Part shown: positions 9,280-17,200 of the stretch, piece by piece
Numbering within the stretch: position 1 is the stretch's first letter
How the letters are laid out: every line of letters begins with the position of its first letter
Made by a program: the position numbers and the translations under genes
The notes under the pieces: generated by a model
The model's input: the letters and a program-made list of their open reading frames with translations, nothing else
Database searches by the model: none
What the model was told of the DNA's origin: nothing
From: Thiolapillus brandeum
Lineage (GTDB): Bacteria > Pseudomonadota > Gammaproteobacteria > Chromatiales > Chromatiaceae
Direction of reading: 5' to 3'
Assembly (NCBI RefSeq): GCF_000828615.1
Contig: NZ_AP012273.1
Coordinates: 2,418,001 to 2,482,000, forward strand
Length of the DNA stretch: 64,000 bases

Positions 9280-10642
9280 CGTTCAGCACCTGGGCCTCTT
9301 TGTTGAACAATTTGAAAAATGCAGCGGCCTTGTCGAGACTTTCCTGATATTCCTCTTCGAGGGTCGAATCCGCCACGATACCACCACCCGCGTGATAAGT
9401 GGCTTCGCCGTTATCGATCTGCAGGGTGCGAATGGCGATATTGCTGTCCATGTTGCCATCAAAGCCGATCCTGACAATACTGCCACAATAGATCTGTCGC
9501 GGATACGCCTCCAGTTCCTGAATGATCTCCATGGCACGATGCTTGGGCGCCCCGGTGATGGATCCGCCGGGAAAACAGGCCGCCAGCAGGCTCAGGGCAT
9601 CCTCTCCCGGGGCCAGCCTGCCGGTTACTGTACTCACCAGGTGATGCACCGTGGGATAGGATTCCACCTTGAACAGTTCCGGCACCGCGATACTGCCCGG
9701 CACGCAGACCCGCCCCAGATCATTGCGCAGCAGGTCCACGATCATGAGGTTCTCGGCACGATCCTTCTCACTGTTTTCCAGGGCTTTGAGCAAGCGTTGA
9801 TCCTGACGCATATCACCACTTCTGGGACGCGTGCCCTTGATCGGGCGGGTGACCACTTCCGCGTCTCTGAGGGCCAGAAATTGCTCTGGAGAGGAACTGA
9901 GAATATCCCCAAAAGGGAAGGAGAGATAAGCGCCGTAAGGTGAGGGATTGGCGGCCCGCATGGCCAGATACAAAGGCCAGGTGTCGCCCTGGAAGGGCGC
10001 ACTGAATCGTTGCGCGTAGTTGACCTGGTAGCAATCCCCTTCACGCAGATAGTGCTGAATCCGGTTGAAGGCATGAGCATACCGGCTTTTGCTGAGTCCA
10101 TGCCTGGCCCCCCCGGGAATTCCGGTACTTGCGGCTGCCCGGGTGGCATCCTGGGCTCTGTCCAGCAATGCCGGCAACGCCTTGGGAATACAGCCTTCCC
10201 TTCCCGCAATCCAGCGCTGGCCGGTCTGTTCATCCGCTATCACGGCCCAATCATAGATTCCCATGGCGACTTCGGGAAGGCTTCCTGTCTCCACAGTAAG
10301 CCCTTCCAGACGGCGTCCAAAATCATAGGACAAATACCCGATAGCGCCGCCACCAAACGGCGGTTTACCCAGGCAAGGGGATTCGACCTGCAGTGCCTGG
10401 CGGATCACATCCAGCACGGACTCGCGGGTTTCTTCCACCCGACCGTCACGGTGATACAACCGGGTCAGCCCATTGTCACTGAGGATGCGGATGCGCGGAT
10501 CGGCCACCAGGATATGATAGCGACCGCCATAGTCCAGATGCTCACCACTGCCGCTATCGAGCCAAAAAGCCCAGGAAAGTTGGCGTAGGCCCTGGTAGAG
10601 AAGGGACACGTCCGTGCGATCTGGCAATGTATGAATAGGCAT
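9269..10642 (-). CDS. pabB: Aminodeoxychorismate synthase component I
   Basis: 457 residues from the ATG at 10640-10642 (a TTG codon sits just before it). Chorismate-binding enzyme motifs are present: GDCYQVNYAQRF, SPEQFLAL, RPIKGTRPR, ENLMIVDLLRNDLGRVC, GSITGAPKHRAMEIIQELE and GGGIVADSTLEEEYQES. The length and the KGTRPR-type active site fit PabB, which aminates chorismate with ammonia from PabA for folate synthesis. TrpE would normally be longer and carry the tryptophan-binding LLES motif near its start. It is the first gene of the pabB / TAXI / pyk operon; pabA is not in this window. Confidence 0.88.
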   Translation of the reverse strand: MPIHTLPDRTDVSLLYQGLRQLSWAFWLDSGSGEHLDYGGRYHILVADPRIRILSDNGLTRLYHRDGRVEETRESVLDVIRQALQVESPCLGKPPFGGGAIGYLSYDFGRRLEGLTVETGSLPEVAMGIYDWAVIADEQTGQRWIAGREGCIPKALPALLDRAQDATRAAASTGIPGGARHGLSKSRYAHAFNRIQHYLREGDCYQVNYAQRFSAPFQGDTWPLYLAMRAANPSPYGAYLSFPFGDILSSSPEQFLALRDAEVVTRPIKGTRPRSGDMRQDQRLLKALENSEKDRAENLMIVDLLRNDLGRVCVPGSIAVPELFKVESYPTVHHLVSTVTGRLAPGEDALSLLAACFPGGSITGAPKHRAMEIIQELEAYPRQIYCGSIVRIGFDGNMDSNIAIRTLQIDNGEATYHAGGGIVADSTLEEEYQESLDKAAAFFKLFNKEAQVLNDER

Positions 10643-10714
10643 CAAGGAATTCTACAGCATGGAAAATCTCCTGCGGTAGTCATCCAACCATGAGTATCTG
10701 ATCAGACTGTCTTT

Positions 10715-11512
10715 TCACTGGATAGTGATTTTGACGTTTTTCCACCGGGTGCTGATATCCATGTCTCCCCAGATATGCGCGCCATAGAACATGGAGCGTA
10801 TTCTCCAGTTCTTGAGAGAATGATCCATTCCCGGCTTGTTCTTGATCAATTGTTTCAGGACGCGCGTCATGTTCAGTTCATAGGAAGTCCATTCTCCCAA
10901 TTCTGGCGCGGGTTGCCTGAATGTGGACAACTGATCCCGATACCCCCAGCTGGTCCAGCCATTGGGTTGCACCCTGGCATTTCGCCACCAGTACTTCAAA
11001 TCCGGATTCATCCGGATATTGCTGAAGCGCAGTTGATAGTACAACAACTGTTTCTTCGATTCGTTGAAGAGCACGATTCCAAGCAAATCACCCCCGCGGG
11101 TAATGGAACAGGCAAGATTGTTGATGAAATAATCTTCCCGATATATATCCACTCTCAGGCTGATCTGTTTGGAACGGCTGAGCGGTTCGGAATAGACCAT
11201 GGCTAGGGGCGATATGAAACCGTCCAGCTCATCTCCACAGGGTAAACTCGCGCCCTGCAAAGTCAGAGTAGTGGATTTGGTTCTTTTGTCCCAATCCACC
11301 CGCAAATGGTCATTTTCAGTGGCACCGTCCACGAATCCGGGAAGCTCTTCAGGAATGGACCATTGTGAAATCGTGTAGTTGGCATGAAACTCGGTATTCC
11401 CGTAGAGCGTCTTGGCGTCCCGGGAGACGATCCAGTACCCCCGGGGATCAGGTGTCGACCACGAGTGAGCCAGTGCCGGTAAAAGCAGTAACAGAAATAA
11501 CAGTTTCTTCAT
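10715..11512 (-). CDS. Secreted protein of unknown function
   Basis: 265 residues from the ATG at 11510-11512, chosen because it gives a textbook signal peptide (MKK then LLFLLLLLPALAHS, cleavage near residue 17). The mature part has no motif I recognise: many Trp/Tyr residues, alternating short strands and only two cysteines (in SLPCGDEL and NLACSITRG) that could form a disulfide. The pattern suggests a small beta-rich periplasmic or secreted domain, maybe carbohydrate-binding, but this is a guess. It lies 160 bp downstream of the DUF3501 gene on the same strand, so it may have its own promoter. Confidence 0.7.
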   Translation of the reverse strand: MKKLLFLLLLLPALAHSWSTPDPRGYWIVSRDAKTLYGNTEFHANYTISQWSIPEELPGFVDGATENDHLRVDWDKRTKSTTLTLQGASLPCGDELDGFISPLAMVYSEPLSRSKQISLRVDIYREDYFINNLACSITRGGDLLGIVLFNESKKQLLYYQLRFSNIRMNPDLKYWWRNARVQPNGWTSWGYRDQLSTFRQPAPELGEWTSYELNMTRVLKQLIKNKPGMDHSLKNWRIRSMFYGAHIWGDMDISTRWKNVKITIQ

Positions 11513-11672
11513 ATTCCGGACTACCAGGCGGCATTGCAATGCTGCCTGTATATGTGGTGACCATTCCATGCACCCAACAATACCAGAACAAGATCCTATT
11601 GAAAAAAGTAGATCCTGAGTAACCCCCCACCCTCATCATTGCTGGATCAATCGTTTGGGGAGAGACAGCAAC

Positions 11673-12257
11673 TCAGTGCAGGTCATTTCGCAAGGAAGCC
11701 GCCGTAACCGCGGGAATGGGAGATAGGGTGACATTGAATTCTGCATGATCGATACCCATGCTGATGTCTGCGCCCTGCTTTGCCGCCTCGACCATCTCAT
11801 CCGTCAGTTCAAAACGCATGAAATGTACGCTGGAAGTCTTTTCTTCTGTCGTACGTTCAAGGTCTTCATTGCTGATGGGATACACTTTTTCCAGATCGCC
11901 CACACGCACCCAGACCTTGTCCTCGATACCCTTGAGGCGGGCCAGCATTTCCTTGCGCTCTTCCACATCCGGGTATTCAATCATGAAGGTTGCCTTCCAG
12001 TTGCTGCCGTCAGGAATAAGGGGATTGTAGGTGTCCAGCTCTTCCTGGATGCCAGCTGCGTCAAAGATCTTTTCAATGCGCAGCATTTCCTGGATCTGGT
12101 ATTGCATGGTGAGGCGATCTTCGAAATACAGGGCCGCATGCTCATCCAGGCGTACCAGGCGGTTCTTCTTGTGCGCCATGACCTGCTCCCGGAACCCGGG
12201 ACGTGCCTGGTCATATTCTTCCAGGCTCATCAGGTCTTCACGTTTCAGCTTGCTCAT
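11673..12257 (-). CDS. DUF3501 family protein
   Basis: 194 residues, the whole family length. It opens KREDLMSLEEYDQARPGFR, carries HKKNRLVRLDEHAALYFEDR and LTMQYQIQEMLRIEKIF, and ends in a beta-rich FELTDEMV / MGIDHAEFN region. No enzymatic motif is visible. The family is known mainly from its gene order: it follows a rubrerythrin and a GlpC-like Fe-S protein, as here (21 bp after the Fe-S gene). A part in peroxide or redox handling is inferred from that context only. Confidence 0.9.
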   Translation of the reverse strand: MSKLKREDLMSLEEYDQARPGFREQVMAHKKNRLVRLDEHAALYFEDRLTMQYQIQEMLRIEKIFDAAGIQEELDTYNPLIPDGSNWKATFMIEYPDVEERKEMLARLKGIEDKVWVRVGDLEKVYPISNEDLERTTEEKTSSVHFMRFELTDEMVEAAKQGADISMGIDHAEFNVTLSPIPAVTAASLRNDLH

Positions 12258-12278
12258 GTTCTTCTCCAGCAGTGTTCG

Positions 12279-13607
12279 TCAGATGCCGTAGGCACGGCGC
12301 AGCAGTTTCATGGGATGTTCCGCCGCCAGACCATTGTCCAGGGCATGGGCAATATGATGCCCGGCCATCACACAGTCGCTGGTGAGGTGATCGGGCTCGA
12401 ACTGCTGCACCTTCCGGGCCACGGGGCGCACCAGTTTCATGGAAATGGCATGAAATTCCTTCTTCACCGCATAGGTGCCATCATGGCCCGAACAGCGCTC
12501 GATGGCCTGTACTTCCGTATCCGGCACCAGTTGCAGCAGTTCCCGGGTCTTGTTGCCGATGCGCTGCACCCGCTGATGGCAGGCGACGTGGTAAGACACC
12601 TTGCCCAGGGAATTCTTGAAATCCGTGTTCAGCTTGCCCGCCTTGTGCCGCAACATAAGGTACTCAAAGGGATCATAGATATGATCCCGCACCTTCAGCA
12701 CTTCCTCGTCATCGGGAAACATCAGGGGCAGTTCCTGTTTGAACATGAGTACGCAGGACGGAATGGGTGCAACAATATCCCAGCCGTTATCGATCATCTT
12801 CGCCAGTTGGGGAATGTTCACCTCCTTGGCTTTGGCAACTGCTTCCAGGTCGCCCAGCTCCAGCTTGGGCATGCCGCAGCAGCGCTCTTTCTCCGCGATA
12901 GTCACGGGAATCCCGTTGTGCTCGAACACTGCGGCCAGATCCTCGCCGATATCCGGCTGATTGTTGTTGCCGTAACAGGTGGCGAACAGGGCCACTTTTC
13001 CTGTGGTTGGACCCGCGGCTTCTCCCCGTGCATCGGGCTGGGGCTGGATGCGCTTGCGCAGGGGCTTGCTGGTGTATTTGGGAATCACGGCATCATGATC
13101 CACGCCCAGGGTGTTTTCCAGCAGCTTGCGGAATCCCGGGTTGGCGTTCATGGCATTGACCACACCGGCAACGATGGGAATACCCGCCAGTTTTGGCACG
13201 GTATCCGTCGCGGACAGGATCCTGTCACGGGTTTTGGCGCCATGATTCTTATAATGCACCGCCTTGGCCTGGAGCATCAGGTGCGGGAAATCGATATTCC
13301 ACTCGTGGGGCGGCACATAGGGGCATTTGGTCAGGAAGCACAGATCACAGAGATAGCAGTGATCCACGACCTTCCAGTAATCTTTCTTGTCCACACCATC
13401 CACTTCCATGGTGTCAGACTCATCAACCAGATCGAAAAGGGTGGGAAAGGCGTGGCAGAGGCTGACACAACGACGGCAGCCGTGACAGATGTCGAACACC
13501 CGTTCCATTTCCGTCAGCAGTTTTTCCTCGTCATAGAAATCCGGATTCTTCCAGTCCAGTGCATGCCGGGTAGGCGCTTCCAGACTGCCTTCACGTCTTT
13601 CACTCAT
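12279..13607 (-). CDS. GlpC/heterodisulfide-reductase-like Fe-S oxidoreductase
   Basis: 442 residues. The N-terminal third holds two ferredoxin-type cluster motifs, CHGCRRCVSLC and CYLCDLCFLTKC, for two [4Fe-4S] clusters. The C-terminal half has two cysteine-rich CCG-type modules: ATCYGNNN...ERCCGMP and VACHQRVQ...ERCSGHDG. The second lacks the double cysteine of the classical CCG motif. The family passes electrons between a flavin or quinone partner and a target; the partner here is likely the neighbouring rubrerythrin. It has a good ribosome site (GGAGGAGACAGAAG before ATG). A hairpin separates it from rubrerythrin and may lower its expression relative to that gene. Confidence 0.88.
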   Translation of the reverse strand: MSERREGSLEAPTRHALDWKNPDFYDEEKLLTEMERVFDICHGCRRCVSLCHAFPTLFDLVDESDTMEVDGVDKKDYWKVVDHCYLCDLCFLTKCPYVPPHEWNIDFPHLMLQAKAVHYKNHGAKTRDRILSATDTVPKLAGIPIVAGVVNAMNANPGFRKLLENTLGVDHDAVIPKYTSKPLRKRIQPQPDARGEAAGPTTGKVALFATCYGNNNQPDIGEDLAAVFEHNGIPVTIAEKERCCGMPKLELGDLEAVAKAKEVNIPQLAKMIDNGWDIVAPIPSCVLMFKQELPLMFPDDEEVLKVRDHIYDPFEYLMLRHKAGKLNTDFKNSLGKVSYHVACHQRVQRIGNKTRELLQLVPDTEVQAIERCSGHDGTYAVKKEFHAISMKLVRPVARKVQQFEPDHLTSDCVMAGHHIAHALDNGLAAEHPMKLLRRAYGI

Positions 13608-13627
13608 CTTCTGTCTCCTCCATCAAA

Positions 13628-13650
13628 CCGGGCCGGTAAAACCGGCCCGG
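13628..13650 (-). terminator. Hairpin after rubrerythrin, likely partial terminator
   Basis: Perfect 10-bp stem CCGGGCCGGT / ACCGGCCCGG around a 3-nt loop, in the 55-bp gap between rubrerythrin and the Fe-S gene. On the minus strand it is followed only by TTTG, so it may act as a leaky terminator or a 3'-end stabiliser within the operon. Confidence 0.6.
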
Positions 13651-13662
13651 GTACTGCTTCGA

Positions 13663-14082
13663 TCAGCTATCCAGGGCGTCCAGGGCCTTCTGGAAACGAT
13701 TGGCATGAGAGCGCTCAGCCTTGGCCAGGGTCTCGAACCAGTCGGCAATCTCGTCAAAGCCTTCGTCACGGGCATCCTTGGCCATGCCGGGGTACATATC
13801 GGTGTACTCGTGGGTTTCACCGGCAATGGCTGCTTTCAGATTGTCGGCAGTACCACCAATGGGCAGGCCAGTGGCAGGATCACCCACTTCTTCCAGGTAT
13901 TCCAGGTGGCCGTGAGCATGGCCGGTCTCGCCTTCTGCGGTAGAGCGGAACACGGCGGCCACATCGTTGTAGCCTTCCACGTCGGCTTTTGCCGCGAAGT
14001 ACAGATAACGGCGGTTAGCCTGGGATTCGCCGGCAAAGGCGTCTTTCAGATGTTGCTCGGTCTTTGAACCTTTGAGTGACAT
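13663..14082 (-). CDS. Rubrerythrin (ferritin-like diiron domain only)
   Basis: 139 residues from the ATG at 14080-14082, preceded by AGGAGA. It is a four-helix diiron protein with the expected ligands: Glu19, Glu52-x2-His55, Glu89, Glu92 and Glu123-x2-His126. There is no C-terminal rubredoxin domain, so the electron donor must be separate; the Fe-S oxidoreductase downstream is the natural candidate. Rubrerythrins reduce hydrogen peroxide to water in the cytoplasm. An OxyR-type operator and promoter lie upstream, and oxyR itself is the next gene, so peroxide induction is likely. The longer in-frame extension to 14229 runs over the promoter and is not used. Confidence 0.92.
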   Translation of the reverse strand: MSLKGSKTEQHLKDAFAGESQANRRYLYFAAKADVEGYNDVAAVFRSTAEGETGHAHGHLEYLEEVGDPATGLPIGGTADNLKAAIAGETHEYTDMYPGMAKDARDEGFDEIADWFETLAKAERSHANRFQKALDALDS

Positions 14083-14185
14083 GTCAGTTCTCCTTTCTTG
14101 GTTTATTGGAAACAGAAAAAGCCGCCCGGAGATCTCCCGGCGGGTGTTTTCCCATTTCGGAATGGTCTCGCCATCCTCGAAAGGA

Positions 14186-14214
14186 ACTATAGTTGAGGGG
14201 GGAAATATAATTGA
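14186..14214 (-). promoter_or_regulatory. Putative rubrerythrin promoter
   Basis: On the minus strand, -10 TATAGT (14191-14186) with a 17-bp spacer to a weak -35 TCAATT (14214-14209). A good -10 with a poor -35 right beside an OxyR-type operator is the design of an activator-dependent promoter. The start codon is about 100 bp downstream. Confidence 0.55.
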
Positions 14215-14215
14215 A

Positions 14216-14252
14216 ATTGTTTGTTGCAATACCCTTGATAGGCATTGCCTAT
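14216..14252. promoter_or_regulatory. OxyR-type operator (four spaced tetranucleotides)
   Basis: Reads ATTG-N7-CAAT-N7-ATAG-N7-CTAT. The OxyR consensus is four elements ATAG-N7-CTAT-N7-ATAG-N7-CTAT; here the second pair matches perfectly and each element of the first pair matches 3 of 4, with exact 7-bp spacing throughout. It ends 1 bp short of the -35 hexamer, the position from which OxyR activates. Confidence 0.72.
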
Positions 14253-14348
14253 GACCGAATGATTCGGAACCGGCTTCAGGGCCCCTCTATTCATTCTGTT
14301 TGAGCAGATCTGTGTTTGAGGAGATCAAGAACAAGGCGAAGATCGCAG

Positions 14349-14366
14349 CAGATAGTAGACTATCTG
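14349..14366. repeat. 18-bp palindrome downstream of oxyR
   Basis: CAGATAGT-AG-ACTATCTG, a perfect 8-bp inverted repeat with a 2-bp centre. It is 70 bp past the oxyR stop codon. It could be a regulator site, part of a dispersed repeat, or a weak hairpin end; there is no T-run. Confidence 0.5.
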
Positions 14367-14437
14367 TAAGATGTTCAACGAAGTTATTGAGTTTCTCAAG
14401 CGCAGAGATGCCAGACATGAATTATTAGAGATGCCCT

Positions 14438-15367
14438 TCAGTCCAGATGCTTGATACAGCTGAGCTTGCTGGCATGCACTGCCTGGCGCAGTACATCGAT
14501 GGCCTGGGGGCGGGGAAAACTCTTGCGCCAGGCCAGGGCAACTACACGACTGGGATCGGCATCCTGGAAGCGCTTGATGCTCACCAGGCGCTGAGAGAAG
14601 CGATCGGCTCCGGCAGCGGAACAGGGCAGAATGGTGACTCCCATGCCACTGGCCACCATATAGCGGATGGTTTCCAGGGAGCTGCCTTCCAGATCGGCCA
14701 GCATATCCCCCTCTGCCAGGTTGCGCTTGCGCAGGCAGTCCGGACAGATTTCCAGCACCTGATCCCGAAAACAATGTCCGGTTCCCAAAAGCAGTACTTT
14801 TTCCTGGCTGATGTCTTCGATACTTAGCCTGTCGCGCTGGTTCAAAGGGTGGGAACCCGGCACCAGGGCGACGAAATGCTCCTCGTACAGAGGCACAGTG
14901 AGAATGCCATGTTCCTCGAAAGGCAGAGAGATGAGTATCGCATCCACCTCGCCCTGCTTGAGCTTTTCCGCCAGCACATGAGTGTAGTTTTCCTCGATCA
15001 CCAGGGGCATCTGCGGGGCGCGCTGGGCCAATTCGCTGATCAGGTGGGGAAACAGGTAGGGCCCAATGGTGTAAATGGCACCAATACGCAGGGGTGCCGC
15101 CAACTGATCCCGGCCATGCTCGACGATTTCCCTGATCACGCCTGCTTCTTCCAGTACCCGTTGAGCCTGGGTCACCACCTGCTCACCCACGGGAGTGACC
15201 GTGACCTCTCCCTGGCGCCGCTCGAACAGTTCCACCCCCAGTTCCCGCTCCAGCTTGCGCACCGCCACACTCAGAGTGGGCTGGCTGATGAAACAGGCTT
15301 CAGCCGCCCTGCCAAAATGCCTGGCCCGGGCTACTGCAACAATGTATTTCAGTTCGTTCAGGGTCAT
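14438..15367 (-). CDS. oxyR: Hydrogen-peroxide-sensing regulator OxyR
   Basis: 309 residues, LysR type. The N-terminal helix-turn-helix reads FGRAAEACFISQPTLSVAVR. The redox pair is in GTGHCFRDQVLEICPDC, and by my count the cysteines fall at 199 and 208, the same numbers as in E. coli OxyR; peroxide forms a disulfide between them and activates the protein. It starts 12 bp after dctM, so it probably shares the TRAP operon transcript, which is unusual. The next gene downstream on the strand, rubrerythrin, has a matching operator and is the likely local target. Confidence 0.92.
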   Translation of the reverse strand: MTLNELKYIVAVARARHFGRAAEACFISQPTLSVAVRKLERELGVELFERRQGEVTVTPVGEQVVTQAQRVLEEAGVIREIVEHGRDQLAAPLRIGAIYTIGPYLFPHLISELAQRAPQMPLVIEENYTHVLAEKLKQGEVDAILISLPFEEHGILTVPLYEEHFVALVPGSHPLNQRDRLSIEDISQEKVLLLGTGHCFRDQVLEICPDCLRKRNLAEGDMLADLEGSSLETIRYMVASGMGVTILPCSAAGADRFSQRLVSIKRFQDADPSRVVALAWRKSFPRPQAIDVLRQAVHASKLSCIKHLD

Positions 15368-15379
15368 GGGAAAAGTGTA

Positions 15380-16657
15380 TCAGAACAGATGGGACACCAG
15401 AACCAGGCTCAACCAGGGCACATAGGTGATCACCAGCAGGGCCAGAATCAATACCCCCATCCAGGGCAGGGCCGCCCGGGTCACTTGCCCCAGGCTCATG
15501 CCGGACAGACCAGCCGCCACATACAGATTGAGGCCCACCGGCGGCGTGATCATACCCACTTCCATATTGGTGGTCATGACGATACCCAGGTGGATGGGGT
15601 CGATGCCCAGAGAGGTGGCAATGGGATGGAACAGGGGCGCCAGAATCAGCAGGATGGCCGAAGGCTCCATGAAATCCCCGGCAAACCAGAGAATGACATT
15701 CACCATCAACAGAAACATCCAGGGCGAAGGATCCGAGGACAGAACAGACTGGGCCAGCTCCTGGGGAATCCGCTCTTCCGTGAGCACGTGGGCAAAAATC
15801 ATGGCACAGGCGATGATGAACAGCAGCATGGAAGTCATCTTGGCCGCTTCCAGCATGACCTCCGGCACCTTGCCAAAGCCCATATCCTTGTGCACGAACA
15901 GGGCAATGAAAGCCGAATACACTGCCGCCACTGCTGCCGCTTCCGTAGGCGTAAATATGCCGCCGTAGATGCCACCCACGACGATGACGATCAGCAACAG
16001 CCCCCAAAACGCCCGCAGAAAACACTGGAACAGATGTTTCCAGCCCAGCCAGGGTTCACTGGGTATGTTCATCTTTCGGGCAGCCACCCAGGTCGCCGTC
16101 ATGAGAAACACCCCCATGAGCACACCGGGCAGAATACCGGCGATGAACATCTTGCCCACCGATTCCTCCACGGCATCGGCATACACGATCATGGGAATGG
16201 AAGGCGGAATCAGGATGCCCATGCTGCCGGAAGTCGCCACTACGCCCACGGCAAAGCGTTTGTCATAACCGGCAGCAATCATGCCGGGAATCATGATGGA
16301 TCCGATGGCAACAACGGTGGCGGGCGATGAACCGGAAATGGCCGCAAAAAACATGCAGGCCACCACCGTAGCCATGGCCAGGCCACCAGGCAACCAGCCG
16401 ACCGCCGCCTTGGCAAAATCCACCAGGCGTCGGGATACGCCGCCAGTGGTCAGGAAATGCGCAGACAAAACAAAGAAAGGAATGGCCAGGAGCGTGGTGT
16501 GCTCCATGGTGTCGAACAGTTTCTGGGCGATGATGATGGGCGAGTCATCCGTGGCCAGCAGGGTGAACAACAGGCTGGACAGTCCCAGGCTGATGGCAAT
16601 GGGCACACCGATGAGCAGCAGGAACAACAGACCGACAAACAGTGCCAGGGCCGCCAT
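15380..16657 (-). CDS. dctM: TRAP transporter large permease (DctM type)
   Basis: 425 residues with about 12 hydrophobic segments, the normal DctM size. Family stretches: LFVGLLFLLLIGVPIAISLG at the start, SGSSPATVVAIGSIMIPGM, ATSGSMGILIPPSIPMIVY, PTEAAAVAAVYS and a C-terminal ITPPVGLNLYVAAGL. It is the sodium-driven transport subunit in the inner membrane. It overlaps the stop of the small permease gene (ATGA). Substrate cannot be read from the sequence; C4-dicarboxylates or another small organic acid are likely. Confidence 0.93.
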   Translation of the reverse strand: MAALALFVGLLFLLLIGVPIAISLGLSSLLFTLLATDDSPIIIAQKLFDTMEHTTLLAIPFFVLSAHFLTTGGVSRRLVDFAKAAVGWLPGGLAMATVVACMFFAAISGSSPATVVAIGSIMIPGMIAAGYDKRFAVGVVATSGSMGILIPPSIPMIVYADAVEESVGKMFIAGILPGVLMGVFLMTATWVAARKMNIPSEPWLGWKHLFQCFLRAFWGLLLIVIVVGGIYGGIFTPTEAAAVAAVYSAFIALFVHKDMGFGKVPEVMLEAAKMTSMLLFIIACAMIFAHVLTEERIPQELAQSVLSSDPSPWMFLLMVNVILWFAGDFMEPSAILLILAPLFHPIATSLGIDPIHLGIVMTTNMEVGMITPPVGLNLYVAAGLSGMSLGQVTRAALPWMGVLILALLVITYVPWLSLVLVSHLF

Positions 16658-17181
16658 CAGATGTCTTCCACCTGTTTCAGGGCATCCGCCGCCTCATTCG
16701 CATGGATACGCAGGGTGCGGCCCTGAATGATGTCCCAGCCCACCTGCAGCAGATGCAGAAACATCAGTCCCAATCCCACGGGGATCGCCAGGTAAGGAAT
16801 CCATTGGGGGATCTGCAGATCCAGGCTGAGATCCCCCCAGGCATGAATACGGATGGTATATTGAATGGAATACCAGAACACCAGCCCCACGAACAGCAGG
16901 CACAGAGCCACTGCCAGCAGGGCGATGCGCTTCTGCATAGCCGGGGAGAACTTCTCCACCAGAATATCTATGCCCAGATGGCTACCGGCACGAAACCCGT
17001 GAGCAGCACCCACCAGCACCACCCAGGCAAACAGATACTGTACGAGTTCCAGAACCCAGGTGAAACCACTGTGAAAAGCATAGCGGGCCACCACGTTGGC
17101 AAACAACAACAAGGTGGCGGCCCCCAGGCCCACGGTGATGATGGCCTTTTCCAGAACCTCCAGGCTCTTGTCCAGATTCAC
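16657..17181 (-). CDS. dctQ: TRAP transporter small permease (DctQ type)
   Basis: 174 residues from a GTG at 17179-17181, preceded by AGGGCAGG; no ATG exists in the right region and upstream in-frame codons run into dctP. There are four membrane segments with the family's LELVQYLFAWVVLVGAAHGFR and SHLGIDILVEK motifs. It bridges the substrate-binding protein and the large permease. It lies between dctP (19 bp gap) and dctM (ATGA overlap). Confidence 0.88.
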   Translation of the reverse strand: MNLDKSLEVLEKAIITVGLGAATLLLFANVVARYAFHSGFTWVLELVQYLFAWVVLVGAAHGFRAGSHLGIDILVEKFSPAMQKRIALLAVALCLLFVGLVFWYSIQYTIRIHAWGDLSLDLQIPQWIPYLAIPVGLGLMFLHLLQVGWDIIQGRTLRIHANEAADALKQVEDI

Positions 17182-17200
17182 CGGAACAACCTGCCCTGAA

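Larger units (their letters stand above)
14083..14437. other. Intergenic region between rubrerythrin and oxyR
   Basis: 355 bp holding the rubrerythrin leader, a putative promoter, the OxyR-type operator and an 18-bp palindrome listed separately. From about 14300 to 14437 the sequence is more A/T-rich than its surroundings and has no recognisable gene. It may contain the oxyR 3' untranslated region. Confidence 0.6.

Noticed and set aside
11745-13943. A 732-codon plus-strand frame opposite DUF3501 and the Fe-S gene
   Set aside because: Fully antisense to three confident genes, no motif, His/Gly/Gln-rich shadow composition.
13663-14229. Longer rubrerythrin beginning at 14229
   Set aside because: The extra 49 residues would be encoded by the promoter and part of the operator, and the ATG at 14082 has a strong ribosome site and the family N-terminus.
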